A stretch of 64,000 nucleotides of DNA, from the NCBI GenBank assembly GCA_050951095.1, contig JBMNIQ010000002.1:1-64000 (forward strand). Reading direction: 5' to 3'. Source of the DNA: UMGS1519 sp050951095 (lineage in GTDB: Bacteria; Actinomycetota; Coriobacteriia; Coriobacteriales; Eggerthellaceae). The notes beneath the pieces are model-generated. The model was given only the letters and a program-made list of their open reading frames with translations, searched no databases and was not told the origin of the DNA. The stretch's first letter is position 1. Each line of letters opens with the position of its first letter. A program made the translations under genes and the position numbers. Below are positions 19,525 to 26,894 of this stretch, one piece after another.

Positions 19525-20547
19525 TTAGCAGATTCGGGGCAGCTGCTCTCCCACGAGCATGTCCAGGATGCGCTTGCCGCCGAAGCCGTTCTCCAGCGTG
19601 ACGCGCGGGCCGCGATCGCTGTTCATCTCCGTTACCTCGCCGATGATGGCGGCGTCGGCGCCGTACTTGTTCGCGCGCATGGCCGCCAGCGCGGCATCGG
19701 CGTCCTCGGGCGCCACGACGCAGACCATCTTGCCCTCGTTCGCCACCTGCATGACGTCGTAGCCCAGCATCTCGCAGGCGCCCATGACCTCGGGCTTGAC
19801 CGGCACGTCCTCCTCGCGGATGAGCATCTCCACTTGCGACTGCTCCGCCAGCTCGTTCAGCGTGGACGACATGCCGCCGCGCGTGGGGTCACGGAAGCAG
19901 CGCGTGCCGGGCGCTGCGGCCAGCACGTCGGCGATCAGCCCGTTCAAAGGCGCCGCATCGCTCTTCAGCGACGTCTGGAAGTTCAGCGACTCGCGGCAGC
20001 TCATGATGGTGATGCCGTGGTCGCCCACGGTGCCGGACACCAGCACCTTGTCGCCGGGACGGCACAGCTCGCCGCCCAGCTTCACGCCGGCCGGGATGAA
20101 GCCCACGCCGGACGTGTTGATGTAGATGCCGTCGCCGTGGCCGCGGTTCACCACCTTCGTGTCGCCCGTGACGATATGCACGCCGGCTTCCTTCGCCGTC
20201 TCCGCCATGGTGGCGCAGATGCGGCGCAGGTCGTCCATGGGGAACCCGTCCTCCAGGATCATGCCCACGCTGAGGTATTTCGGCACGGCACCGCTGGTTG
20301 CCACGTCGTTCACGGTGCCGCAGATGGCAAGGTGACCGATGTTGCCGCCGGGGAAGAAATGCGGCGTGACCACGAAGCTGTCCGTGGAATAGGCCAGGCG
20401 CTCGCCCGGCGCAGGCGCCGGCAGGCTTGCCGCGTCGTTCCCCTGGCGCAGCTCGTCCGTGCCGTAGGCCTCCATGAATACCTCGTCGATGATGCGGCGC
20501 ATCATCGAGCCGCCGCTTCCGTGTCCCAGCAGTACCGTTTCGTCCAT
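19525..20547 (-). CDS. hypE: HypE, hydrogenase maturation dehydratase
   Basis: HypE takes the carbamoyl group from HypF on its C-terminal cysteine and dehydrates it to thiocyanate for the NiFe-hydrogenase Fe(CN)2CO centre. The 340-aa protein has the PurM-like ATP-binding fold (LGHGSGGSMMRRII, HLAICGTVNDVATSGAVP, CFRDPTRGGMSSTLNELAEQ). It ends with the diagnostic PRIC, whose last Cys is the carbamoyl acceptor. The ATG at 20547 is preferred: AGAAGG is 7 nt upstream, whereas for the ATG at 20553 the spacing is too short. It is 32 nt downstream of nikR in the same operon; hypF lies at the window edge. Confidence 0.95.
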   Translation of the reverse strand: MDETVLLGHGSGGSMMRRIIDEVFMEAYGTDELRQGNDAASLPAPAPGERLAYSTDSFVVTPHFFPGGNIGHLAICGTVNDVATSGAVPKYLSVGMILEDGFPMDDLRRICATMAETAKEAGVHIVTGDTKVVNRGHGDGIYINTSGVGFIPAGVKLGGELCRPGDKVLVSGTVGDHGITIMSCRESLNFQTSLKSDAAPLNGLIADVLAAAPGTRCFRDPTRGGMSSTLNELAEQSQVEMLIREEDVPVKPEVMGACEMLGYDVMQVANEGKMVCVVAPEDADAALAAMRANKYGADAAIIGEVTEMNSDRGPRVTLENGFGGKRILDMLVGEQLPRIC

Positions 20548-20579
20548 TCCCATACCTTCTTCGCTTGCGCGTTCCCGCG

Positions 20580-21002
20580 CTATCTGTTCTGATCCACCGT
20601 GGTCATGACCAGCTTGCCGTTCTTCACCCCGCGCGTGCCCAAGATGACGTTCGCAATCTTGTTCACCGCTTCCGCCATGCCGCGCAGGACGATGACCTCC
20701 AGGCAGTTGTCGGCATCCAGGTGCACATGCATGGAGGACACCACATTCGCCAAGTAGTGGTGTTGGATGTCGTGGAGCGTGGATTCCAGGTCCGTGGCAT
20801 GGTGGTTGTACACGATGGACAGAGAGCCGATGACTTCCTGGCCGGGTGTTTCGCATTCGTTTTCCACCAGTGCCTCGCGCACCAGATCGCGGATGACCTC
20901 GCTGCGGTTCTTCATGATGCCGCGCTGGGCCACCAGCTCGTCGAATTCCATCAGCAGGTCCTCGGGCATGGATACCGAGAACCTCATCAAGTCGTTGCTC
21001 AT
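20580..21002 (-). CDS. nikR: NikR-type nickel-responsive repressor
   Basis: Ni(II)-dependent ribbon-helix-helix repressor, 140 aa. The DNA-binding domain is at the N terminus (MRFSVSMPEDLLMEFDEL, KNRSEVIRDLVREAL). The C-terminal ACT-like metal domain contains the expected ligands in HDIQHHYLANVV and SSMHVHLDADNCLEVIVLRG (His-x-His and Cys). It lies between an 84-aa gene (gap 17 nt) and hypE (gap 32 nt), so it probably autoregulates an operon that includes hydrogenase maturation. The upstream ribosome-binding site is weak, suggesting coupling to the preceding gene. Confidence 0.94.
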   Translation of the reverse strand: MSNDLMRFSVSMPEDLLMEFDELVAQRGIMKNRSEVIRDLVREALVENECETPGQEVIGSLSIVYNHHATDLESTLHDIQHHYLANVVSSMHVHLDADNCLEVIVLRGMAEAVNKIANVILGTRGVKNGKLVMTTVDQNR

Positions 21003-21019
21003 AGATTCGTTAACCGACC

Positions 21020-21274
21020 TTACACGCGGGTGACGGTCACGTTCGCCAACCGTTCGGAATCCGCCTCCAGGGCGTCCTTCGCGTCCGTCATCAGCGCGCG
21101 CGCGTCGTCCAGCAGGCCCTGGACGTCGTGCATGATGCGGCACGTCTCGTCAAAGCCGTTGTCGCCGGCCAGATGGGCAAGCTTATGCGTCCAGCGGCGG
21201 TTCAGCGCCAGCTGATCGTCCATCTGCTCCAGCATCATCTCGTATTGACCGGTGTTCACGCCATTCGAGCACAT
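21020..21274 (-). CDS. Unrecognised 84-aa helical protein, first gene of the nikR-hypE operon
   Basis: Not recognised. The protein is predicted all-helical and acidic, with heptad-like spacing (QYEMMLEQMDDQLALNRRWT, MHDVQGLLDDARALMTDAKD) and one His-rich turn (THKLAHLAGDNGFDETCRIM). The ATG at 21274 follows GAGG at 6 nt; the longer upstream frame has no ribosome-binding site. It ends 17 nt before nikR, so it is almost certainly co-transcribed with nikR and hypE. A role in nickel sensing or hydrogenase assembly is only an inference from position. Upstream, GTGTGAAA (21367-21374) and TTTCACGCAC (21405-21414) form a loose inverted pair that could be a regulatory site. Confidence 0.65.
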   Translation of the reverse strand: MCSNGVNTGQYEMMLEQMDDQLALNRRWTHKLAHLAGDNGFDETCRIMHDVQGLLDDARALMTDAKDALEADSERLANVTVTRV

Positions 21275-21406
21275 AGTAAACCTCGATTCGTTGCGGGCCG
21301 CCGTCTTGCGGCTGCGCCCCATTATGGTTCTCCAGCAGTCACAATAGTACGGCAATACGGCGGACGGTGTGAAAAATGGAACAAAATGTGTGCAGAGTGT
21401 CACATT

Positions 21407-22012
21407 TCACGCACGGGAAACCAGGCAGTACCATTCGTCCCGCACGAACAGCTGCACCGGGTCGAATCCTGCGGATACGTAATGTTCGCGCAGCTCATCG
21501 GGCAGGTAAACCGTCAGGAAATCGCGGGCGTCCGTGAAGCGCGGGTCGTCCGGGTCGCTCATCTCGCAGATGGTCAGGAACGTGCCGCCCGGTTCCAGCA
21601 CGCGCTTGACCTGCTGCAGGCCGGCATCCAGATCGGGCCAGAAGTACACGGTCTCGCACGCCATGGCGAAGTCGAACGAGCGGTCCGCGAACGGCAGCGC
21701 CGCCACATCGCCTTCCACCACGTTGCAGCGGCCGGCCTCGATGGCCGCCGCGTTCAGCTTGCGGCTTTCCGCCACGCTCGTGGGCGCATAGTCCACGCCG
21801 GTCACCGTGCCGTCCGGGCATGCCGTCAGCAGGCGCGCGATGTTCGCTCCCCCGCCGCAGCCCACGTCCAGCGCCCGCGCGTCGCGGGGGACGCTCACAT
21901 GCGTGAACGCCCAGTCCACCAGGTCCTTATGATGCTCGTTCATCTTCGCCAGCACCTGCGCGCCGAATTCCCCTTCGGGTTTGCAGGCGTTCTTCAAGTA
22001 TTCATCGGCCAT
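21407..22012 (-). CDS. Class I SAM-dependent methyltransferase
   Basis: 201-aa Rossmann-fold methyltransferase (Methyltransf_11/25 type). Motif I is ALDVGCGGGANIARLL, the acidic end of beta-2 is VTGVDYAPTSVAESRKL, motif II is RCNVVEGDVAALPF, then DFAMACETVYFWPDL and VLEPGGTFLTICEMSDPDDP. This layout is common in UbiE-like small-molecule methyltransferases; the substrate is unknown. The ATG at 22012 has GGAGG 7 nt upstream, better than the longer start at 22042. It is upstream of the nikR operon but separated by about 130 bp. Confidence 0.88.
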   Translation of the reverse strand: MADEYLKNACKPEGEFGAQVLAKMNEHHKDLVDWAFTHVSVPRDARALDVGCGGGANIARLLTACPDGTVTGVDYAPTSVAESRKLNAAAIEAGRCNVVEGDVAALPFADRSFDFAMACETVYFWPDLDAGLQQVKRVLEPGGTFLTICEMSDPDDPRFTDARDFLTVYLPDELREHYVSAGFDPVQLFVRDEWYCLVSRA

Positions 22013-22170
22013 AGGAGGCCCTCCTTCGACGTTCGTTTTCACCCGCAGTATAGCGAAACGCCCGCGCCTGCCCCGCCGCTACACGGGAGCTTCAATCCGG
22101 CGCGCTGCCACCCCGGCGCGGATGCAGGCGGGGAACACGCGGATGCCGCCGTACGCGCCGCAATACGCGC

Positions 22171-22204
22171 GAGGACCCGGCAGACAGGCATCTGTCGGGT
22201 CCTC
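22171..22204 (-). terminator. Terminator after typA
   Basis: Stem GAGGACCCG/CGGGTCCTC continued by GACAG/CTGTC, 29 nt beyond the typA stop. The downstream T-run is poor. Confidence 0.65.
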
Positions 22205-22233
22205 TCATCAGCAGGCGATCTGCGTGCCGAATG

Positions 22234-24045
22234 CTATTTCTTCGCAGCCTTCTTGCGGGCGACGGCGGAAAGCAGGCGCTTGCGCAGGCGGATGTGCAGC
22301 GGCGTGACCTCCACCAGCTCGTCGTCCTGGATGTACTCCAGCGCTTCCTCCAGCGTGAACGTCACGGGCGGCGTCAGCTGGATGGCCTTGTCGGCGCCGC
22401 TGGAACGCTGGTTGCCCAGGTTCTTCGTCTTCTCGGCGTTCACGACCATGTCGCCTTCCTTCGCGCTTTCGCCGATGATCATGCCCTCGTAGATGTCCTC
22501 GCCGGGGCCGATGAACAGGCGGCCGCGCTCCTGCAGCGTATCAAGCGCGTATGCAACGCTCTTGCCGGTGCTCATGGAGATCATGGAGCCGTTCTTGCGG
22601 CCGGCGAAATCGCCGCGGTACGGACCGTACTCGTAGAAGTGGTGGAACATGTTCGCCTCGCCGCGCGTTACGTTCAGCAGGCGCGTGCGCAGGCCCATGG
22701 TGCCGCGCGTGGGGATGTGGAACACCAGATGCGTCTGGTCGCCGCGCGTGACCATGTCCGTCATCTCGCCGCCGGCCGTGCCGAAGACCTCGATGACCTT
22801 GCCGGCGTAGTCGGACGGCGTCTCCACCGTGGCCTCCTCGATGGGCTCCAGCTTGTTGCCGTCGTCGTCCGTCTTGATCAGGACGCGCGGACGGCCCACC
22901 TGGAACTCGAATCCCTCGCGGCGCATGGTTTCCATCAGCACGGACAGATGCAGCACGCCGCGGCCGGCCACTTCGATTCCGGACTTGTCTTCAAGCTCCT
23001 GGATGCGCATGGAGATGTTGCTCTCCTTCTCGCGCATCAGGCGCTCCTTCAGCTGGCGGGCGCCCACGATGTCGCCGTCGTGGCCCACCAGCGGGCTGGT
23101 GGAAGCCTCGAACACAACGGCCATGGTGGGTTCCTCCACCTTGATGGGATCCAGGCGGATGGGATGCTCGCGGCTCGTGACCATGTCGCCGATGTCCGCA
23201 TCCTCAACGCCCACAACGGCCACGATGTCGCCAGCGTGGACTTCGTCGTATTCCTTCTTCTGCAGGTTCTCGAACGTGAACACCTGCTTGATCTCCGTGT
23301 TGTAGCGCGTGCCATCGTTCTTGATGACCAGCACCTGCTCGTTCTTGTGGATGGTGCCGGAGGACAGGCGGCCGACGCCGATGCGGCCCACGAAGCTGGA
23401 GTGGTCCACAGTGCAGATCTGCATGGCGATGGGGCCGTCCGGGTCCACGTCGGGCGCCGGGATCTCCTTCAGGATGGTGTCCAGCAGCGGCAGCATGTTG
23501 TCGTTGTCGTCGTCCACCTCGTAGCGGGCGAAGCCCTGCAGCGCGCTGGTGTACACGATGGGGAAATCAAGCTGCTCGTCCGTGGCATCCAGTTCCACCA
23601 TCAGGTCGAACACCTCGTCCACCACTTCGTCGGGGCGGGCGCCCGGGCGGTCGATCTTGTTGATGACCAGCACGATGCGCAGGCCCAGGTCCAGGGCATG
23701 CTGCAGCACGAAGCGCGTCTGCGGCATGGGGCCCTCGAACGCGTCGACGATCAGCAGGGCGCCGTCGGCCATGTTCAGCACGCGCTCCACCTCGCCGCCG
23801 AAGTCCGCATGGCCCGGCGTGTCGATGATGTTGATCTTGACGTCCTTGTACTTGATGGAGCAGTTCTTGGACAGGATGGTGATGCCGCGCTCGCGTTCCT
23901 GGTCGTTGCTGTCCATGACGCGATCTTCCACCTGCTGGTTCTCGCGGAAGACGCCCGCGGTGTACAGCAAGCGGTCCACGATGGTGGTTTTGCCATGGTC
24001 GACATGCGCGATGATGGCCACGTTGCGAATGTTCTCTTGCTTCAT
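22234..24045 (-). CDS. typA: TypA/BipA ribosome-associated GTPase
   Basis: Translational GTPase of 603 aa in the EF-G/LepA superfamily, involved in 50S assembly and stress or cold adaptation. G1 is HVDHGKTTIVDRLLYTAG, the switch-I region ends ERERGITILSKN, G3 is DTPGHADFGGEVER and G4 is VINKIDRPGARPDEV. Domain II, the EF-G-like domains III/V and the TypA-specific C-terminal domain (GRLFIGPGEDIYEGMIIGES) follow, ending in a Lys-rich tail. A purine-rich GAAAGAGAG precedes the ATG. It is a single transcription unit. Confidence 0.96.
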   Translation of the reverse strand: MKQENIRNVAIIAHVDHGKTTIVDRLLYTAGVFRENQQVEDRVMDSNDQERERGITILSKNCSIKYKDVKINIIDTPGHADFGGEVERVLNMADGALLIVDAFEGPMPQTRFVLQHALDLGLRIVLVINKIDRPGARPDEVVDEVFDLMVELDATDEQLDFPIVYTSALQGFARYEVDDDNDNMLPLLDTILKEIPAPDVDPDGPIAMQICTVDHSSFVGRIGVGRLSSGTIHKNEQVLVIKNDGTRYNTEIKQVFTFENLQKKEYDEVHAGDIVAVVGVEDADIGDMVTSREHPIRLDPIKVEEPTMAVVFEASTSPLVGHDGDIVGARQLKERLMREKESNISMRIQELEDKSGIEVAGRGVLHLSVLMETMRREGFEFQVGRPRVLIKTDDDGNKLEPIEEATVETPSDYAGKVIEVFGTAGGEMTDMVTRGDQTHLVFHIPTRGTMGLRTRLLNVTRGEANMFHHFYEYGPYRGDFAGRKNGSMISMSTGKSVAYALDTLQERGRLFIGPGEDIYEGMIIGESAKEGDMVVNAEKTKNLGNQRSSGADKAIQLTPPVTFTLEEALEYIQDDELVEVTPLHIRLRKRLLSAVARKKAAKK

Positions 24046-24151
24046 TTCTCTCTTTCAAACGAAAACTTGCGAAAAGCGGACTCGGGGCAGATGCCGGCGA
24101 TGGGCCCCTGCCCCGCTTTACCCTATTCGGCGCCGTGCGGCCGCGCCCGGC

Positions 24152-24188
24152 GAAAAAACGGTGCCCCGGGGACGAACCCCGAAGCACC
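24152..24188 (-). terminator. Intrinsic terminator after enolase
   Basis: On the minus strand GGTGC..GGGG pairs with CCCC..GCACC around TTCGT and is followed by GTTTTTTCG. It starts 15 nt past the eno stop. Confidence 0.85.
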
Positions 24189-24202
24189 CGTGCGCATCTG
24201 TG

Positions 24203-25495
24203 CTAGCGGTTGATGTTGTAGAACGCATCCATGCCGGCATATTCGGCGGAATCGCCCAGCGTGTCCTCGATGCGGAGCAGCTGGTTGTACTTCGCCACGC
24301 GGTCCGTGCGGCAGGGAGCGCCCGTCTTGATCTGGCCGGCGTTCGTGGCAACGGACAGGTCGGCGATGGTGGTGTCCTCCGTCTCGCCGGAGCGGTGGCT
24401 GACGATGCAGGCGTAACCGGCGCGCTGGGCCATCTGCATGGCCTCCAGCGTCTCCGTCAGGCTGCCGATCTGGTTGACCTTGATCAGGATGGCGTTCGCG
24501 GCACCCAGCTGGATGCCCTTCTTCAGGCGCTCGGAGTTCGTGACGAACAGGTCGTCGCCGACCAGCTGCACGCGGTCGCCGATGCGCTTCGTCAGCTTCA
24601 CCCAGCCGTCCCAGTCCTCTTCGGCCAGGCCGTCCTCGATGGAGATGATGGGATACTTCTGCGTCAGGGCATCCCAGTAGTCGATCATCTCGTCCGTGGT
24701 CAGCTCGCGGCCTTCGCCCTTCAGCACGTACACGCCGCGGTCGGCGTCGTAGAATTCCGTGGAGGCCGGGTCCATGGCGAACTTGAAGTCCTCGCCGGGC
24801 TTGTAGCCGGCCTGCTCGATGGCCTTCGTCATGTACTGGAACGGTTCCTCGTTCGTCTTCAGGTCGGGAGCGAAGCCGCCCTCATCGCCCACGGCCGTGG
24901 ACAGGCCGGCTTCCTTCAGGACGTTCTTCAGCGTGTGGTAGACCTCGCAGCACCAGCGCAGGGCCTCCGTGAAGTTCGGGGCGCCCACCGGCATGATCAT
25001 GAACTCCTGGAAGTCCACGGAATTGTCGGCATGCACGCCGCCGTTCATGATGTTCATCATGGGTGTGGGCAGCGTGTGGGCGTTCGGGCCGCCCAGGTAC
25101 TCGTACAGCGGCAGGTCGGCATCGTCGGCAGCGGCGCGGGCAGCAGCCAGCGAGCAACCCAGGATGGCATTGGCGCCGAATGCACCCTTGTTCGGGGTGC
25201 CGTCTGCCTCGATCAGCGCATGGTCCACTTCGCGCTGATCGCTTGCATCGATGCCCAGGAGGGCTTCAAAGCACTCATCGTTCACATGGTCCACTGCCTG
25301 ATGCACGCTCTTGCCCAGGTAGTCGGACGCGTCCCCATCGCGCAGCTCGACGGCTTCGAATGCGCCGGTGGAAGCACCGGACGGAACGATGGCGCGTCCG
25401 ATGGCGCCGTCGTCCAGCAGAACGTTCACTTCGACCGTGGGATTGCCACGGGAATCCAGAACCTGGCGACCGTAGACGTCGATGATATCGCTCAT
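24203..25495 (-). CDS. eno: Enolase
   Basis: Interconverts 2-phosphoglycerate and phosphoenolpyruvate in glycolysis/gluconeogenesis. The protein is 430 aa, the family norm. The N terminus is IIDVYGRQVLDSRGNPTVEV. Metal-binding and catalytic segments are visible: SGASTGAFEAVELRDGD, SIEDGLAEEDWDGW, LVGDDLFVTNSERL, LIKVNQIGSLTETLEAM and SHRSGETEDTTIADLSVA. The ATG at 25495 follows AGGAGGAG; a longer in-frame start at 25519 lacks a site. Monocistronic. Confidence 0.97.
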   Translation of the reverse strand: MSDIIDVYGRQVLDSRGNPTVEVNVLLDDGAIGRAIVPSGASTGAFEAVELRDGDASDYLGKSVHQAVDHVNDECFEALLGIDASDQREVDHALIEADGTPNKGAFGANAILGCSLAAARAAADDADLPLYEYLGGPNAHTLPTPMMNIMNGGVHADNSVDFQEFMIMPVGAPNFTEALRWCCEVYHTLKNVLKEAGLSTAVGDEGGFAPDLKTNEEPFQYMTKAIEQAGYKPGEDFKFAMDPASTEFYDADRGVYVLKGEGRELTTDEMIDYWDALTQKYPIISIEDGLAEEDWDGWVKLTKRIGDRVQLVGDDLFVTNSERLKKGIQLGAANAILIKVNQIGSLTETLEAMQMAQRAGYACIVSHRSGETEDTTIADLSVATNAGQIKTGAPCRTDRVAKYNQLLRIEDTLGDSAEYAGMDAFYNINR

Positions 25496-25642
25496 ATTCT
25501 TCTCCTCCTGAGAATGCATTTTTCACGGTTGGTACCAGCCTAGCAGATGCGCGCCCCACCTGCGCGCACGCGCTGCGAGTTCCAATGGAATTCCAGGTAA
25601 AGTTGCGGGGAAACATACCCGTTCTGCACAGTTGCGGGCATG

Positions 25643-25668
25643 AAAAAAGCCGGGGTAAGCACCCCGGC
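25643..25668 (-). terminator. Terminator of the tRNA-Ile/tRNA-Ala unit
   Basis: A 7-bp stem GCCGGGG/CCCCGGC followed on the minus strand by TTTTTT, 11 nt after the tRNA-Ala CCA end. Confidence 0.9.
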
Positions 25669-25679
25669 CGTCCGTTTCG

Positions 25680-25755
25680 TGGTGGAGCATAGGGGGATCG
25701 AACCCCTGACCTACGGCTTGCAAAGCCGTCGCTCTCCCAGCTGAGCTAATGCCCC
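25680..25755 (-). tRNA. tRNA-Ala (anticodon TGC)
   Basis: 76 nt including an encoded CCA. The acceptor stem GGGGCAT/ATGCTCC, D-arm AGCTCAGCTGGGAGAGC, anticodon loop CTTTGCAAG and T-loop GGTTCGATCCC are all canonical. It follows tRNA-Ile on the same strand, outside any rRNA operon. Confidence 0.97.
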
Positions 25756-25763
25756 AAGTATCA

Positions 25764-25807
25764 ATAAACGTTCCACCGGCTATCTCGGCTCACGGTGGAA
25801 CGTTTAT
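25764..25807 (-). repeat. 15-bp perfect inverted repeat between the two tRNA genes
   Basis: ATAAACGTTCCACCG and its exact complement flank a 14-nt loop, filling most of the 61-nt tRNA spacer. In the transcript this forms a long hairpin with no T-run, compatible with an RNase III-type processing signal. Confidence 0.7.
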
Positions 25808-25816
25808 CAGCAAAAA

Positions 25817-25893
<77 letters not shown>

Positions 25894-25992
25894 TTGAAAC
25901 AGCTTGGTTAATATAGCCCATCCCGCAGAAGCCGTCAAGAACTATTTTCTGCTAGCATGAAAGAAAATTTCGAAGCTCTGAGGAGGTAGGCC

Positions 25993-26775
25993 ATGGTTCC
26001 CGTCAGCGTGCTCACGCTTATCATGTCTCCCGTGCCGTCGCCCTCCATCCTGGTCCTGCAGCCCACCGCCGATGTGGGGACGAACAAGAACAGCCGCGTC
26101 GTGCCCATCTGGGTGGGCGTTTCCGAGGCCACGATGCTGGGCATAGCGCTTGAGAAGGCCCGCTTCAAGCGCCCGATGACGCACGACCTGTTCCTGGATG
26201 CGCTCACCAGCCTGGACGCCCTCGTGGACCATGTAACCATCTACGACGTGCAGGGCCCCACGTTCTATGCGGAATTGGCCTTGAAGGCGCGCGGCAAGCT
26301 GCTGTCGCTCGACGCCCGCCCCAGCGACGCCATCGCGCTGGCGCTGCGCGAGGAGGCGCCGCTGTACATGGATGAGGCCGTGCTGGAGCGCGCCTCGTTC
26401 CCGTACCTGTTCAACGACGAGGCCGACGACCCCGATCGCGTCATGGCGGATTTCCACGACTTCATCGAGCAGCTGACGCCGGATGACCTTGCGGGAGGCA
26501 GCCGCCAGGACATGGAGGCCGTGATCAGCCAGGCCGAGCAGCTGATCGGCGCCGCCCCGGGCATCCAAGGCCCGCAGTCAGCCGCTGACGACACTGCAGA
26601 TGCCGACGATGCCGACTACGGCGACTACGGCGAAAACACTACGGGCGAAAGCACGGCAGGCGAAGGCGCCGGCAGCCGGCCCGCCGCACCCGACGATGCC
26701 GACGACGCACCCAGCGATGCCGACGACGCGCCCGACAACACCCCCGGCAGCGGCCCGGAATTCCCCCGCGCCTAG
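25993..26775 (+). CDS. Bifunctional nuclease family protein (DUF151) with acidic tail
   Basis: 260 aa. Residues 1-150 form the BFN/DUF151 domain (SILVLQPTADVGTNKNSRVV, PIWVGVSEATMLGIAL, HDLFLDALTSLDALVDHVTI, LSLDARPSDAIALALR). Family members have DNase/RNase activity in plants and are common but poorly understood in bacteria. The C-terminal 80 residues are low complexity, rich in Asp/Ala/Pro with DDADYGDYGE-like repeats, presumably disordered. GAGGAGG sits 6 nt before the ATG. It is transcribed away from the tRNA unit and toward gyrA, separated from gyrA by a bidirectional terminator. Confidence 0.85.
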   Translation: MVPVSVLTLIMSPVPSPSILVLQPTADVGTNKNSRVVPIWVGVSEATMLGIALEKARFKRPMTHDLFLDALTSLDALVDHVTIYDVQGPTFYAELALKARGKLLSLDARPSDAIALALREEAPLYMDEAVLERASFPYLFNDEADDPDRVMADFHDFIEQLTPDDLAGGSRQDMEAVISQAEQLIGAAPGIQGPQSAADDTADADDADYGDYGENTTGESTAGEGAGSRPAAPDDADDAPSDADDAPDNTPGSGPEFPRA

Positions 26776-26813
26776 TCTGCAGGCGCGGACCGCAACATCA
26801 CCCTGAACAAGAA

Positions 26814-26847
26814 AGAAGCCTGCCCGGGCAATCCCGGGCAGGCTTCT
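26814..26847. terminator. Bidirectional terminator between BFN gene and gyrA
   Basis: A perfect 14-bp stem (GAAGCCTGCCCGGG and complement) around CAAT, flanked by A-rich and T-rich bases on the two sides. Confidence 0.8.
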
Positions 26848-26894
26848 CGCTTTCCTGCGCCTCATCGGCGCGCTGTTCGGCCGGCAGCTATTCG

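Noticed and set aside
22231..25543. Two plus-strand frames of about 660 codons opposite typA and eno
   Set aside because: Antisense shadows; they run through the terminator regions and carry no motifs.
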